From: an uncultured Collinsella sp.
GTDB lineage: Bacteria > Actinomycetota > Coriobacteriia > Coriobacteriales > Coriobacteriaceae
NCBI GenBank assembly: GCA_900542085.1
Contig: UQMK01000008.1
Location: 1 to 64,000 of the forward strand
Direction of reading: 5' to 3'
Length of the DNA: 64,000 bases
The notes beneath the pieces were generated by a model. That model was not told the origin of the DNA. It did no database searches and saw only the letters and a list, made by a program, of their open reading frames with translations. Position 1 is the stretch's first letter. Each line of letters opens with the position of its first letter. The translations under genes were made by a program, and so were the position numbers. This document shows, in pieces, positions 1-9,410 of the stretch.

Positions 1-542
1 CTGCGGTACCCCTGGCCCGCCTCGCCGGCGGAGAACCGCCAGCCGCAATAATTCTGCCGATACATGCCCAGCTCGCGCGAACGACGCGTGGCCTCGGGGT
101 AATACGGGCGAAAATCGCGAATCACCGGAGTGAGACCGCGGGCGGCAGCCAGACGCTCCAACACATCATTGCAGGTTTCGAACAACTGATACGGCGAGAC
201 GGCGAGCGTCGTGCCCACAAACTCAAACCCACGCTCCTGAGCCACACGGCATGCCTCGGCCAGACGCAAGGCATAGCACGCGCGACAGCGACGGGGTCGA
301 TCGGCGCCCAGCGGGGCCACGCCGACCTCCCAGCGCTCGCGGTCCTCCCCCGCCTCGATGAGCTCGATGTCGCCATCGGCACACCACCGGCGCAGCTCGT
401 CCAAACGCCGCTGCCATTCATCACGCGGTTGAATATTGGGGTTTGTCCAGCAGATTGTGGGCTCAAACCCTTCCTCGCGCAGCAGGCGAACCGGCTCCAG
501 CGAGCACGGCGCGCAGCAAGCATGCAGCAGCAACGGCTTCAT
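1..542 (-). CDS. queH: Epoxyqueuosine reductase QueH (3' end off window)
   Basis: Partial gene running off the left edge. QueH reduces epoxyqueuosine to queuosine in the last step of tRNA wobble-base Q synthesis. The N-terminus reads MKPLLLHACCAPCS, the CC-containing opening typical of the DUF208/QueH family. It is followed by CRACYALRLAEA near residue 85 and YRQNYCGW near residue 165, the other cysteine motifs expected to bind the iron-sulfur and metal centres. The ATG at 542 is preferred over an in-frame ATG at 548 because a GGAGAGGAG ribosome site lies six bases upstream of 542 and almost touches 548. About 180 codons are visible. Family assignment is firm; only the extreme C-terminus is missing. 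Confidence 0.9.
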   Translation of the reverse strand, partial: MKPLLLHACCAPCSLEPVRLLREEGFEPTICWTNPNIQPRDEWQRRLDELRRWCADGDIELIEAGEDRERWEVGVAPLGADRPRRCRACYALRLAEACRVAQERGFEFVGTTLAVSPYQLFETCNDVLERLAAARGLTPVIRDFRPYYPEATRRSRELGMYRQNYCGWRFSAGEAGQGYR

Positions 543-604
543 GGACATCTCCTCTCCCACAATGATTTTTTAATCCCCGTCCCAGAAAAATCATCCCAAA
601 AAGA

Positions 605-1174
605 CTACCTTGCGAAAAAGCGCACGCCAAAGGATGTGTCCTCGCAGGCGACAATGCGACGGTCGCGCAGGATGGTCCGCACGTAATACCAATCGCCCAC
701 ACAGCCCGACAAATGCAAGCCGGCCGCCAGGTAGCACAGCAGCGGATAGCACGAGAACGCAAACCCCAGGGCAAACGCCGCAGTCACAACAACCGTCGGC
801 GCCAGGCAAACCGCCACGTACCGCCAGCGCGAATACACCACGCCCTCGGCGCAGGCATAGATCATCGCCGTCTCGCGATTCGCTCCAAAGGTCACCTTCG
901 CGCCCGCAGGCGCCAGCAGCTTAAAGAACACACCGTGCACCAGCTCATGCACGGCAAATGACGCCGCCGAAACCGCAGCCAAGCCGACTATCCAGCCCAA
1001 AACCGCCGTCCAGCCGCCCGCGTCCGCCACATCCAAGTCTGCGGGCCCGCCCAGCAGCATAAACACCGGCACCAGGCACACGGCAAACACCACAAGCACG
1101 GCCATCCCCCACACGAAGCAGGCGTGCAGAAAATCCTCGTCCTCAAACGCATGTATGTTGGAAATCTCATTCAT
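605..1174 (-). CDS. DUF3267 putative membrane zinc metalloprotease
   Basis: A 189-residue integral membrane protein with about four hydrophobic segments. HELVHG at about residues 76-81 is an HExxH zinc-binding motif at the edge of a membrane segment, as in DUF3267 putative zincin peptidases, which resemble intramembrane proteases. A later membrane region has the pattern HLSGCVGDWYYV, which may supply the acidic third zinc ligand; this is inference. Substrate unknown. It is transcribed toward queH but separated by about 60 bases, and faces away from the synthetase-like gene at 1307. Confidence 0.75.
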   Translation of the reverse strand: MNEISNIHAFEDEDFLHACFVWGMAVLVVFAVCLVPVFMLLGGPADLDVADAGGWTAVLGWIVGLAAVSAASFAVHELVHGVFFKLLAPAGAKVTFGANRETAMIYACAEGVVYSRWRYVAVCLAPTVVVTAAFALGFAFSCYPLLCYLAAGLHLSGCVGDWYYVRTILRDRRIVACEDTSFGVRFFAR

Positions 1175-1306
1175 AGCATCTTAGGATAGCGCCCCTGCCA
1201 CGTACCCGTCCGCATGTGCGATAATGTCGAACGATATGCACGAATTGACCACCGCGTCGTCAGGCCTTGCGCCCGACCGCGCTCTCACCATATGCGAAGG
1301 AGTCCC

Positions 1307-3457
1307 ATGGCATCCAAATACTCCATGAACGACCGTCCCAGCTGGCCTCGCCGCGCCATCGTTACCGCCGGCGAGCCCTACGGCAACAAGGGCCTTCACT
1401 TTGGCCACGTTGGCGGCGTCTTTGTCCCGGCCGACTTCTTCGCCCGCTTCCTGCGCGACCGTCTGGGCCGCGAGAACGTCATCTTCACCTCGGGCACCGA
1501 CTGCTACGGCTCGCCCATCATGGAGAGCTACCGCAAGCTCAAGGAGAACGAGGGCTACGACAAGTCCATCGGCGAGTATGTCGAGTCCAATCACTCCCGC
1601 CAGGCCGCGACCCTCAACAACTACAACATCAGCTGCGATATCTACGGCGGCTCGGGCCTTGAACCGGCTGCTCAGATTCACAACGAGGTGACCGCCGAGA
1701 TTATCGAGCGCCTGCATGAGCAGGGCACCATCTCCAAGCGCTCCACGCTGCAATTCTACGACGCCAAGGCCGGCACGTTCCTCAACGGCCGCCAGGTGAT
1801 CGGGCGCTGCCCCATCCAGGGCTGCAAGTCCGAGAAGGCGTACGCCGACGAGTGCGACCTGGGTCACCAGTTTGAGCCCGAGGAGCTCATCGCGCCCAAG
1901 AGCCAGCTCACCGGCGAGGTGCCCGAGCTGCGCCCGGTCGACAACCTCTACTTCGACCTGCCGGCCTACCTCGACTTTATGAAGACCTACACCGCCAAGC
2001 TCGCCCAGAACCCACAGGTTCGCTCCGTGGTCTCCAAGACCATGGAAGAGTGGCTGCTGCCGGCACAGCTCTACATCCAGAACAAGTTCCGCGAGGCCTT
2101 CGACGCCGTCGAGGATCAACTGCCCGAGCACACCGTGCTGGAGCCCGAGGGCAACAAGAGCAGCTTTACCGTCACCTTCCCCAGCTGGAAGGAGCGCGAC
2201 GACGCCCACGCGGTGCTCGCCAACGGTGGCGTGCGCTTCCGCAGCGGCAAGGCGCTCGTGCCCTTCCGCATCACCGGTAACATCGACTGGGGCGTTCCGG
2301 TGCCCGAGGTTGACGGCGTGAACGACGTCACCTGCTGGTGCTGGCCCGAGAGTCTGTGGGCGCCCATCAGCTACACCCGCACCGTGCTTGCACGCGATGC
2401 CCGCGCCGCCGGCGTAACCGAGGGTATCGCCGCCCAGGACGCCGCCCTCATGGGCGAGCCCGCCGCCGATTCCACGCAGGTCCCCGCGCCCACCTATCAG
2501 CACAGCTCACTCGACTGGCGCGACTGGTGGTGCTCGGACGACGCGCAGATCTACCAGTTCATCGGTCAGGACAACATCTACTTCTACTGCATCGCGCAGA
2601 CCGCCATGTGGGAGGCCCTGGGCTGGGACCTCACGCAGAGCACCGTCAGCGCCTGCTACCACCTGCTCTACATGGGCAAAAAGGCCAGCTCGTCCTCGCA
2701 GACGCCTCCCCCGCCGGCAGACGACCTGCTCAACCACTACACTTGCGAGCAGATGCGCGCGCACTGGCTGTCGCTCGGCCTGTCCGAGAAGCCGGTGAGC
2801 TTTAGCCCCAAGGCATACGACACACGCGTGACCGGCAAGGACAAGGACGGCAACGAGGTGCGCGCCTGCGATGACAAGCGCGTTATCGACCCGGCCCTTA
2901 AGGAGAGCGCCCTTTTGACCGGCGTGTTCAACCGCCTGGCCCGCAGCTGCTTCTACGGCGTCGCCGTCAAGGAGGGCGACGAGAGCCCCTATCGCAACGG
3001 TTGCATTCCGGCCGGTGCCGCCTCTGCCGCCGTGGTCGAGGCTGCCGAGCAGGCCGCCCTTGCCTTTGAGCAGGCCATGTACAAGTTCGAGACGCACCGC
3101 GCGCTCGCCGTGTGCGACGACTACCTGCGCGCCGCCAACAAGCGCTGGAGCGATGCCTCCAAGGCCGCCAACAAGCTCGAGGGTGAGCCGGCAAACGCCG
3201 CCATGAAGCAGGCCCTGGTCGACGCCTTTACCGAGCTGCGCGTGGCGACCGTCCTGATGCACGGCATCGTCCCGGCCGGCTGCGAGCTCATCTGCGAGTA
3301 CTTCGACGTCGACCCGGTCGCCTTCTTTAGCTGGGACAACATCTTTGCCTCCACGGACGAGTTTGTGGAGAGCCTGGGCGAGAAGCCCGGCGAGCACCGC
3401 GTAAAGCCGCTGCCCCCGCGCTTCGACTTCTTTAGCAAGCACGAGAGCCAGTACTAA
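1307..3457 (+). CDS. metG: Methionyl-tRNA synthetase-like class I ligase
   Basis: A 716-residue protein that aligns along its length with bacterial/archaeal-type methionyl-tRNA synthetase: HFGH (residues 31-34, the HIGH motif), a cysteine-rich zinc knuckle after RCPIQGC, DNLYFDLPAY, FIGQDNIYFY before the KMSKS region, and a helical anticodon-binding domain at the C-terminus. There is no C-terminal EMAP-like tRNA-binding domain. The KMSKS loop is unusual: GKKASSSS at 457-464, so the second lysine is replaced by serine. The ATG at 1307 follows GAAGGAG by four bases; an upstream in-frame extension has no ribosome site. It could be the housekeeping MetRS with a variant loop or a divergent paralogue with another role; the window cannot decide. 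Confidence 0.8.
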   Translation: MASKYSMNDRPSWPRRAIVTAGEPYGNKGLHFGHVGGVFVPADFFARFLRDRLGRENVIFTSGTDCYGSPIMESYRKLKENEGYDKSIGEYVESNHSRQAATLNNYNISCDIYGGSGLEPAAQIHNEVTAEIIERLHEQGTISKRSTLQFYDAKAGTFLNGRQVIGRCPIQGCKSEKAYADECDLGHQFEPEELIAPKSQLTGEVPELRPVDNLYFDLPAYLDFMKTYTAKLAQNPQVRSVVSKTMEEWLLPAQLYIQNKFREAFDAVEDQLPEHTVLEPEGNKSSFTVTFPSWKERDDAHAVLANGGVRFRSGKALVPFRITGNIDWGVPVPEVDGVNDVTCWCWPESLWAPISYTRTVLARDARAAGVTEGIAAQDAALMGEPAADSTQVPAPTYQHSSLDWRDWWCSDDAQIYQFIGQDNIYFYCIAQTAMWEALGWDLTQSTVSACYHLLYMGKKASSSSQTPPPPADDLLNHYTCEQMRAHWLSLGLSEKPVSFSPKAYDTRVTGKDKDGNEVRACDDKRVIDPALKESALLTGVFNRLARSCFYGVAVKEGDESPYRNGCIPAGAASAAVVEAAEQAALAFEQAMYKFETHRALAVCDDYLRAANKRWSDASKAANKLEGEPANAAMKQALVDAFTELRVATVLMHGIVPAGCELICEYFDVDPVAFFSWDNIFASTDEFVESLGEKPGEHRVKPLPPRFDFFSKHESQY

Positions 3458-3516
3458 AGCACGCCAGCAGCAGCGTACCCGGAAAGTAGTCAAATTGGGA
3501 CGGGAAGGAAAGACGG

Positions 3517-4620
3517 ATGTCCAAGCCGCGTCGTCGTAAGCAGAAAAAGCAGGTTAAGCCCGAGCTCAAGCTCAGGCAGTTTGCCGCCACCGAGCTTTCC
3601 GACCAGCTTACTGCCCTTCCCTGCGCTGCCGACCTGCCGCGCTTTATGGTCGACACGGTTGCCGGTGCCTATACGCCTGCCGATGCCGAGCTCATGATCG
3701 AGGGCTTTGGCGCCGCAGCCACGCGCCCGGTCACGCTACGCGCCAACACGCTCAAGACGACCGCCGAGGACATCGCCGCGGCACTCGACGCCGCCGGGAT
3801 CGCCCACCAAACCGTTGCCTGGTACCAGGATGCCTTCGTCCTGCCCGACGCCCAAGTTTCCGACCTGTGGGACCTCGACATCTACCGTGACGGCAAGATC
3901 TACCTGCAGAGCCTGTCGTCGATGATGCCGCCGCTCGTGCTGGGCGCTCAGGCCGGCGAGGACATCCTGGACATGTGTGCAGCCCCCGGCGGCAAGACAA
4001 CGCAGATCGCCGCCCTCACCCAGGGCCAGGCACACCTCACCGCCTGTGAGATGAGCATTCCCCGCGCCGAAAAGCTCGAGGCAAACTTGGGCCGCCAGGG
4101 CGCCAAAAACGTGCCCGTCATGCGTATTGACGCACGCGAGCTTGACGAGTTCTTCCGCTTTGACCGTATCCTGCTCGACGCCCCCTGCACCGGTACGGGC
4201 ACCGTCATCAGCGGCAACGAAAAGAGCTTGCGCGGCCTTACCGAGCAGTTGCTCGTCAAATGCGCCCGCTCGCAGCGCGCGCTTCTGGACCGCGCCATGG
4301 GGACCCTCAAACCGGGCGGCACGCTCGTCTATTCGACATGTTCAATCTTGCCGCAGGAAAACGAGGACGCCCTGCAAGAGGCCCTCGACAAGCATATGGA
4401 CTGCGAGCTCATCCCCCTCGACGGCACGCCGAGCGAAAGCGAAGCGCGTCGCGCACAGGATACCGGCGACAAGCCGCATATCGAGTGCAACACCCTTACC
4501 GAGGCCATTGCCGCGGGCCACGTCTCGGCCATTGCCAACGGCATGCCAGGCACGCTGACCATTCCGCCCAGTCGCGACTTTGAGGGCTTCTATATCGCCC
4601 TGGTCCGAAAACGCAGCTAG
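3517..4620 (+). CDS. RsmB/RsmF-family rRNA cytosine-C5 methyltransferase
   Basis: A 367-residue SAM-dependent RNA methyltransferase of the NOL1/NOP2/Sun family, which makes 5-methylcytosine in rRNA. Visible motifs are the SAM-binding ILDMCAAPGGKTTQIA (about 148-163), motif IV LLDAPCTGTG with the product-release cysteine, and motif VI LVYSTCSILPQENE with the catalytic cysteine. The protein starts with a very basic leader (SKPRRRKQKKQVK) likely to contact RNA. It lies 59 bases after the synthetase-like gene on the same strand and may be co-transcribed. It lacks the NusB-like domain of RsmB and is nearer RsmF/YebU in size; the target base cannot be read from sequence. Confidence 0.85.
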   Translation: MSKPRRRKQKKQVKPELKLRQFAATELSDQLTALPCAADLPRFMVDTVAGAYTPADAELMIEGFGAAATRPVTLRANTLKTTAEDIAAALDAAGIAHQTVAWYQDAFVLPDAQVSDLWDLDIYRDGKIYLQSLSSMMPPLVLGAQAGEDILDMCAAPGGKTTQIAALTQGQAHLTACEMSIPRAEKLEANLGRQGAKNVPVMRIDARELDEFFRFDRILLDAPCTGTGTVISGNEKSLRGLTEQLLVKCARSQRALLDRAMGTLKPGGTLVYSTCSILPQENEDALQEALDKHMDCELIPLDGTPSESEARRAQDTGDKPHIECNTLTEAIAAGHVSAIANGMPGTLTIPPSRDFEGFYIALVRKRS

Positions 4621-4644
4621 CGCACGGATTCAAAACTCAACAAG

Positions 4645-4815
4645 CTATCGCCGTGCGCACTTGTCCTGCTGGTCACGATGCTGTTTAAGTGCCTCGCGTT
4701 CTTTGCGCTCGGCCTTTTTGCCCTTAATGACCGTGACCGCAAAGTAGATGACCGCGGCGGCAACGATTGCGCCCACGCATAGGCCAATCGAGCCCAACAT
4801 TGCCGAGAATTCCAT
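4645..4815 (-). CDS. Small single-pass membrane protein, 56 aa
   Basis: A short gene of 56 codons. The product starts MEFSAMLG, has one hydrophobic span (about residues 8-30) and a highly charged tail (KGKKAERKERE...RDQQDKCARR). A ribosome site (AGAGGTGA) sits at good spacing before the ATG at 4815, supporting translation. The orientation is N-out, with a positive cytoplasmic tail. The gene converges on the methyltransferase gene. No family was recognised; the shape resembles small membrane-anchored adaptor proteins. Confidence 0.65.
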   Translation of the reverse strand: MEFSAMLGSIGLCVGAIVAAAVIYFAVTVIKGKKAERKEREALKQHRDQQDKCARR

Positions 4816-5007
4816 ACCGCGTCACCTCTCTTTTGTATACGGGACATTCAAGATAGCACCTCGATTCCCGCCACCACAGCTCCTTCACGTTCGCCGGCCC
4901 TTCAGTCTAACGGATGGCGCAGCGGGGAAAAATCAACTCGTCAAACGATTTAGCACTCGCAACGCCGGTCGTACACTGCCGACCGCACAACATAGAAACG
5001 GACCGCC

Positions 5008-6099
5008 ATGGATTCTCTCAACGATTTGAACGAGCGCGTCGACGCCTTTGTCGGCACCAGCTCCTTCGAGACGCCTGCCGCGACTAGCGACCAAGCCCCC
5101 ATCGATGTTCCCGCCGAGGTTCACGAGGACATCGTCGCCTCGGTCGACTTCTCCGAGGTAGAGCTTGCAGACGAATTTACCGAGCCCCAGGTGGCCGTAA
5201 CTCCCAACGGCCTTTTACCCATGGAGCCGCTGCCCATCGACGGGCGCCTGCGCAAGGCGGCCCTCCGCATGCCCGACGAGATCGAGGAGGCCAGCGGTTT
5301 TACGCTCTTTGGCCGCCGCATCAAATCGCTCATCTACACCACCGACGTGGCGGTCATCCGCAACTCCAATGCCGACGCCGTGTTTGCCGTCTACCCCTTC
5401 ACGCCGCAGCCCGCCATTACGCAGGCGCTGCTGACCGTTGCCGAGTGCCCGGTCTTTGTGGGCGTTGGCGGCGGCACCACCACCGGTAAGCGCTCCGTGC
5501 AGATGGCGGCCGTTTCCGAGATGCAAGGTGCGGCGGGCTGCGTGGTCAACTCCCCCGCCACTGCCGAGATGGTCGAGCACATCACCAACATCGCCGACAT
5601 CCCCGTCATCGCCACGGTCGTACGTTGCGACGACGATGCTCACGCCAAGGTGCGCGCCGGAGCCAAGATCCTCAACATCGCGGCCGGCAAGAACACGCCC
5701 CAGGTCCTGCGCGAGCTGCGCGAGCACTATCCCAACCTGCCGCTCATCGCACCGGGCGGCAAAACGCCCGAGAGCATCCGTGAGACCATCGCCGCCGGCG
5801 CCAACGCCATCATCTGGACGCCGCCTTCGGCACAGCAGCTACAAACCGACATGATGCAGCGCTATCGCAAGATGAAGGAAGACGCCACGCCTGTCATCTC
5901 GCGCGACGATGTGCCCATTATCGACCAGGTCGCCGCCGCCGAGGTCAGCCAGGTCGAGAACATGAATCCCGACGTGCCGATCCCCGACGAAGTCATCGAA
6001 CGCGTCGCTTCGATCCACGACCATATCGAGGAGCGTCGCGCTAACCGCGGGCTCAAACCCTCGCTGCACGGCTTCTTCTTCCGCGGAAAGAAACGCTAG
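5008..6099 (+). CDS. TIM-barrel protein of unknown function
   Basis: A 363-residue soluble protein. The first ~95 residues are acidic and low in predicted structure. From about 100 to 295 there is a beta/alpha barrel pattern: VAVIRNSNADAVFAVYP, CPVFVGVGGGTTTGKRS, GCVVNSPAT, IPVIATVV, GAKILNIAAGK, LPLIAPGGKTPESI and ANAIIWTPPS. The closing glycine-rich strands resemble the phosphate-binding ends of KDPG aldolase-like and thiamine-phosphate-synthase-like barrels. Substrate and reaction cannot be assigned. A strong terminator follows at 6111. The ribosome site (GGA) before 5008 is weak. Confidence 0.6.
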   Translation: MDSLNDLNERVDAFVGTSSFETPAATSDQAPIDVPAEVHEDIVASVDFSEVELADEFTEPQVAVTPNGLLPMEPLPIDGRLRKAALRMPDEIEEASGFTLFGRRIKSLIYTTDVAVIRNSNADAVFAVYPFTPQPAITQALLTVAECPVFVGVGGGTTTGKRSVQMAAVSEMQGAAGCVVNSPATAEMVEHITNIADIPVIATVVRCDDDAHAKVRAGAKILNIAAGKNTPQVLRELREHYPNLPLIAPGGKTPESIRETIAAGANAIIWTPPSAQQLQTDMMQRYRKMKEDATPVISRDDVPIIDQVAAAEVSQVENMNPDVPIPDEVIERVASIHDHIEERRANRGLKPSLHGFFFRGKKR

Positions 6100-6110
6100 C
6101 CGCAACAGCA

Positions 6111-6147
6111 AGGCCCGTCCCGCAAACAACGGGACGGGCCTTTTTCT
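6111..6147 (+). terminator. Rho-independent terminator
   Basis: A perfect GC-rich stem (AGGCCCGTCCCG / CGGGACGGGCCT) followed by TTTTT, 11 bases after the TIM-barrel gene stop. It may also stop the convergent degV transcript on the other strand. Confidence 0.9.
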
Positions 6148-6207
6148 GTTATCGAATGTCAGGAGGGACAGGCGCAGCCGTTAAAACCGTCAGCCAGCCC
6201 ACGAACG

Positions 6208-7098
6208 TTAGTCCACGCGCTTGTCGCCCATAAAGAAGACGGCCACCGTGCCAGGGCCGGTATGCGAGCCAATCAGAGCACCGATGCTGTTGATCTCAAT
6301 CTTGCCTTTGAGCTGCGGAACCTGTTCCTCTATCAGTGCCGCAACGGCCTCGGCGTCCTCGCGACACGCCGAGTGCGACATGATGCACTTGCCCGAATAG
6401 TTCGCACCGTCCTGCACATGCGCCATCACAGTCTTGGCCATCTCGGAGATCGCGCGCTTCTTGGTGCGAATCTTCTCACGCGGCGCCAGCTCACCTTCGC
6501 AATCGACCGTCATAAGCGGGCAAATCTTGAGCGCCGTGCCGATGATCGCGCTCGCGGCCGAAATGCGACCGCCGCGCAGGTAGCTCGACAGATCGGTCGA
6601 GAAGAACCAGTGGTGAAGGTTGAGTTTATGCTCCTCAATCCAAGCGGCCGTCTCGTCGAGCGAAGCGCCGCTATCGCGAACGTCGGCGGCACACTCCGCC
6701 AGCAGGCCAAAGCCCGAAGACGCAGCCAGCGAATCGATGACGCGCACCTTGCCGCCCTGGGGATAGCGATCCGCGAGCATCTGCGCCGCAACGCAGGCCG
6801 ATCCATACGTGCCCGAAATACCCGACGACAACGCCAGGTGCAGCACGTCTTTGCCCTCGGCAACAAACGGCTCCCAAAACTTCTCGTACTCACCTACGCT
6901 CACCTGAGACGTCTTGGGCATGGCGCCCGCGGCAATCTGGGCAAAAAACTCGTCCGGCGTAATCGACTGATACAGATCGTCCGTATAGACAACATCGTCG
7001 ATCTCGTAATGAAAACACACGACAGGGATATTGCGCGATTCAAAGAACTCGCGGGTTCGGTCGGCGGCGGATTCACAGGTCAGGACAAAATCACTCAT
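6208..7098 (-). CDS. DegV family fatty-acid-binding protein
   Basis: A 296-residue DegV-family protein. Family members bind a fatty acid; FakB, the best known, presents it to the kinase FakA for phosphorylation. The pattern matches: FVLTCESAADRT at the start, FHYEIDDVVYTDD, PKTSQVSVGEY, the core LALSSGISGTYGSA, VIDSLAASSGFG, and RGGRISAASAIIG with IKICPLM-type spacing. The ATG at 7098 has AAGGAG six bases upstream; an in-frame ATG ten codons earlier overlaps that site and is rejected. It is convergent with the upstream gene. Confidence 0.9.
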   Translation of the reverse strand: MSDFVLTCESAADRTREFFESRNIPVVCFHYEIDDVVYTDDLYQSITPDEFFAQIAAGAMPKTSQVSVGEYEKFWEPFVAEGKDVLHLALSSGISGTYGSACVAAQMLADRYPQGGKVRVIDSLAASSGFGLLAECAADVRDSGASLDETAAWIEEHKLNLHHWFFSTDLSSYLRGGRISAASAIIGTALKICPLMTVDCEGELAPREKIRTKKRAISEMAKTVMAHVQDGANYSGKCIMSHSACREDAEAVAALIEEQVPQLKGKIEINSIGALIGSHTGPGTVAVFFMGDKRVD

Positions 7099-7415
7099 AT
7101 GAGGCTCCTTACTCATTGCTGCGCAAATTATCGCACAGCAAGCGTGAATACGGTACAAATGTCCACTATTTACCAAATTGAACCAAAGGTAGTGAACATC
7201 TTTACCGTCATCCTCTCTGTCGATCCAGGAGGCATGCGCCTGCAAAACGACCCCACGTCTCCATTCAACCGCCATATCTACCTCAACTAAATCGATTTAC
7301 CAAACCGTTCGGCCAACAATTCGACTTCCCATCCCCAATCGAAACAAAAGCAGCGCATACTGATAAACGTTTGACGCTGTCTGTCAGTTTTACCAACCAC
7401 ATCGGAAGGTGCTTC

Positions 7416-9332
7416 ATGGTCGCATTCGATCGCAATCCGCAAGACTTCAAGTATCTTCGCCTACTGTCGAGACAGTTCCCCACCGAGCAATCCGCATTCA
7501 CCGAGATCATCAACCTCTCGGCCATCCTCAACCTGCCCAAGGGCACCGAGCATTTTATGAGCGATGTGCATGGCGAGTACGAAGCCTTCATGCACATCCT
7601 CAACAACTGCTCGGGCGTCGTGCGCGAGCATGTCGACGAGATCTTTGGCGACACGCTCTCCTTTGACGAAAAGGGCGAGCTGTGCACGCTCATCTACTAT
7701 CCGCGCGAGAAGATCGATCTTGTCCGCAGCCGGCGCGAGGACTCACCCACCTGGTACAAGACCATGCTCGACCAGCTCATTGTGGTTGCCCGCTCGCTTT
7801 CGAGCCGCTACACCCGCTCCAAGGTGCGTAAGGCCATCCCGCGCGATTACGCCTACATCATCGACGAGTTGCTGCACACGCATCCGGATGAGAACAACTA
7901 CCGCGTGCGTTATCACGAGCGCATTATCGAATCCATCTTGGAGACCGCCAGCGCCGACGACTTTATCGAGTCGCTCGCCTCACTCATCAAGCGCCTCGCC
8001 GTCGACCACCTGCACTTGGTGGGCGACATCTTCGACCGCGGTGGCGGCGCGGCCAAGATTATGGACCGCCTGCTCACCTATCATTCGCTCGATATTCAGT
8101 GGGGTAACCACGACCTGCTGTGGATGGGCGCCGCTGCCGGCGAGCCCGCCTGCATCGCCACGGTGCTGCGCAACAACCTGCGCTACGACAACTACGAGAT
8201 TCTCGAGAACGACTATGGCATCTCGCTGCGCGAGCTTGTCGCCTTCGCCGACACCACCTATACCGCCGGTGAGTCCATCAGCCCGCTGATCAAAGCCGTT
8301 AACGTCCTGCTTTTTAAGCTCGAGGGCCAGATTATCCAGCGCCACCCCGAGTTCGACATGGCAGACCGCCTGCTGCTCGACAAGATCGATCACGACGCCG
8401 GCACGGTCACGCTTGCCGACGGCAGCGTATGGCCGCTCACGACCAACGACTTCCCCACCGTCGATCCGGCGGACCCCTACACGCTCACGCCCGAGGAGCA
8501 GCACATCATCGACAAGCTCGTATCCGAGTTCGTCACCGCCGATCACCTGCATCGACACATCGATTTCCTCTATACCCACGGCTCCATGTATAAGGTCGCC
8601 AACGGCAATCTGCTCTTCCACGGCTGCGTGCCGCTCAACGAAGACGGCACCTTTAGCAGCATGAACTGCCTGGGCACTTGGCACGCCGGCCGCGATTATT
8701 TTGATTTTTGCGACCATATCGCCCGCCGCGCCTGGCGCGCTGGCGACCGCGATGCCCTCGACTGGATGTGGTACCTGTGGATCGGCTTTAACTCACCCGC
8801 CAGCGGACGCGTGGTGCGCACCTTCGAGCGCGCCTACATTGCCGACAAGAGCACGTGGGTCGAGCCGATGGACCCGTACTATACGCTCACCACGTCCTCG
8901 TCCGTTTGCGACGACATCATGCGCGAGTTTGGCGTCGCCCCCATGGCTTGCTCCCCGACGGGCCACATCATCAACGGCCATACCCCGGTCAAGACCACCA
9001 AGGGCGAGCAGCCCATCCGCGCCAACGGTAAGCTGCTGGTCATCGATGGCGGTTTCTGTCGCGCCTACCATCCCAAAACAGGCATCGCCGGCTACACGCT
9101 CATCTCGAGCTCGCGCGGATGCCGCCTCAAGTCGCACCAAGCCTTTACCACGGTTGCCGAGGCACTTACCCGCAATGTCGACATCGAGAGCGAGACCAAC
9201 CGCTTTGACGAGGCCGACCGCCGCCGCATGGTCAGCGATACCGATACGGGCGCCAAGATTCGCAGCCAAATCCAGGACCTGCGCCAACTGCTCGATGCAT
9301 ATAGAAACGGTGCTATCGAGGAGCGCGCCTAG
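7416..9332 (+). CDS. fbp: Class III fructose-1,6-bisphosphatase
   Basis: A 638-residue protein of the class III (Firmicutes-type) fructose-1,6-bisphosphatase family, a gluconeogenic metallophosphatase. Calcineurin-like metal motifs are visible: SDVHGEYEAF near the N-terminus, VGDIFDRGGGAAK, IQWGNHDLLWMGA, and the histidine motif INGHTPVKTTKGE with VIDGGFCRAYH near the C-terminus. Length is usual for the family (about 640-670). The ATG at 7416 follows GGAAGGTG. The first gtrA gene starts 78 bases downstream on the same strand. Confidence 0.95.
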   Translation: MVAFDRNPQDFKYLRLLSRQFPTEQSAFTEIINLSAILNLPKGTEHFMSDVHGEYEAFMHILNNCSGVVREHVDEIFGDTLSFDEKGELCTLIYYPREKIDLVRSRREDSPTWYKTMLDQLIVVARSLSSRYTRSKVRKAIPRDYAYIIDELLHTHPDENNYRVRYHERIIESILETASADDFIESLASLIKRLAVDHLHLVGDIFDRGGGAAKIMDRLLTYHSLDIQWGNHDLLWMGAAAGEPACIATVLRNNLRYDNYEILENDYGISLRELVAFADTTYTAGESISPLIKAVNVLLFKLEGQIIQRHPEFDMADRLLLDKIDHDAGTVTLADGSVWPLTTNDFPTVDPADPYTLTPEEQHIIDKLVSEFVTADHLHRHIDFLYTHGSMYKVANGNLLFHGCVPLNEDGTFSSMNCLGTWHAGRDYFDFCDHIARRAWRAGDRDALDWMWYLWIGFNSPASGRVVRTFERAYIADKSTWVEPMDPYYTLTTSSSVCDDIMREFGVAPMACSPTGHIINGHTPVKTTKGEQPIRANGKLLVIDGGFCRAYHPKTGIAGYTLISSSRGCRLKSHQAFTTVAEALTRNVDIESETNRFDEADRRRMVSDTDTGAKIRSQIQDLRQLLDAYRNGAIEERA

Positions 9333-9410
9333 CCCCGCCTGCGGGGATTGGCTAAACTTGCTGAGTTTGTCATCCCCACGGCGCTGCAGCGCCACCCTAA
9401 GGCAGGTACC

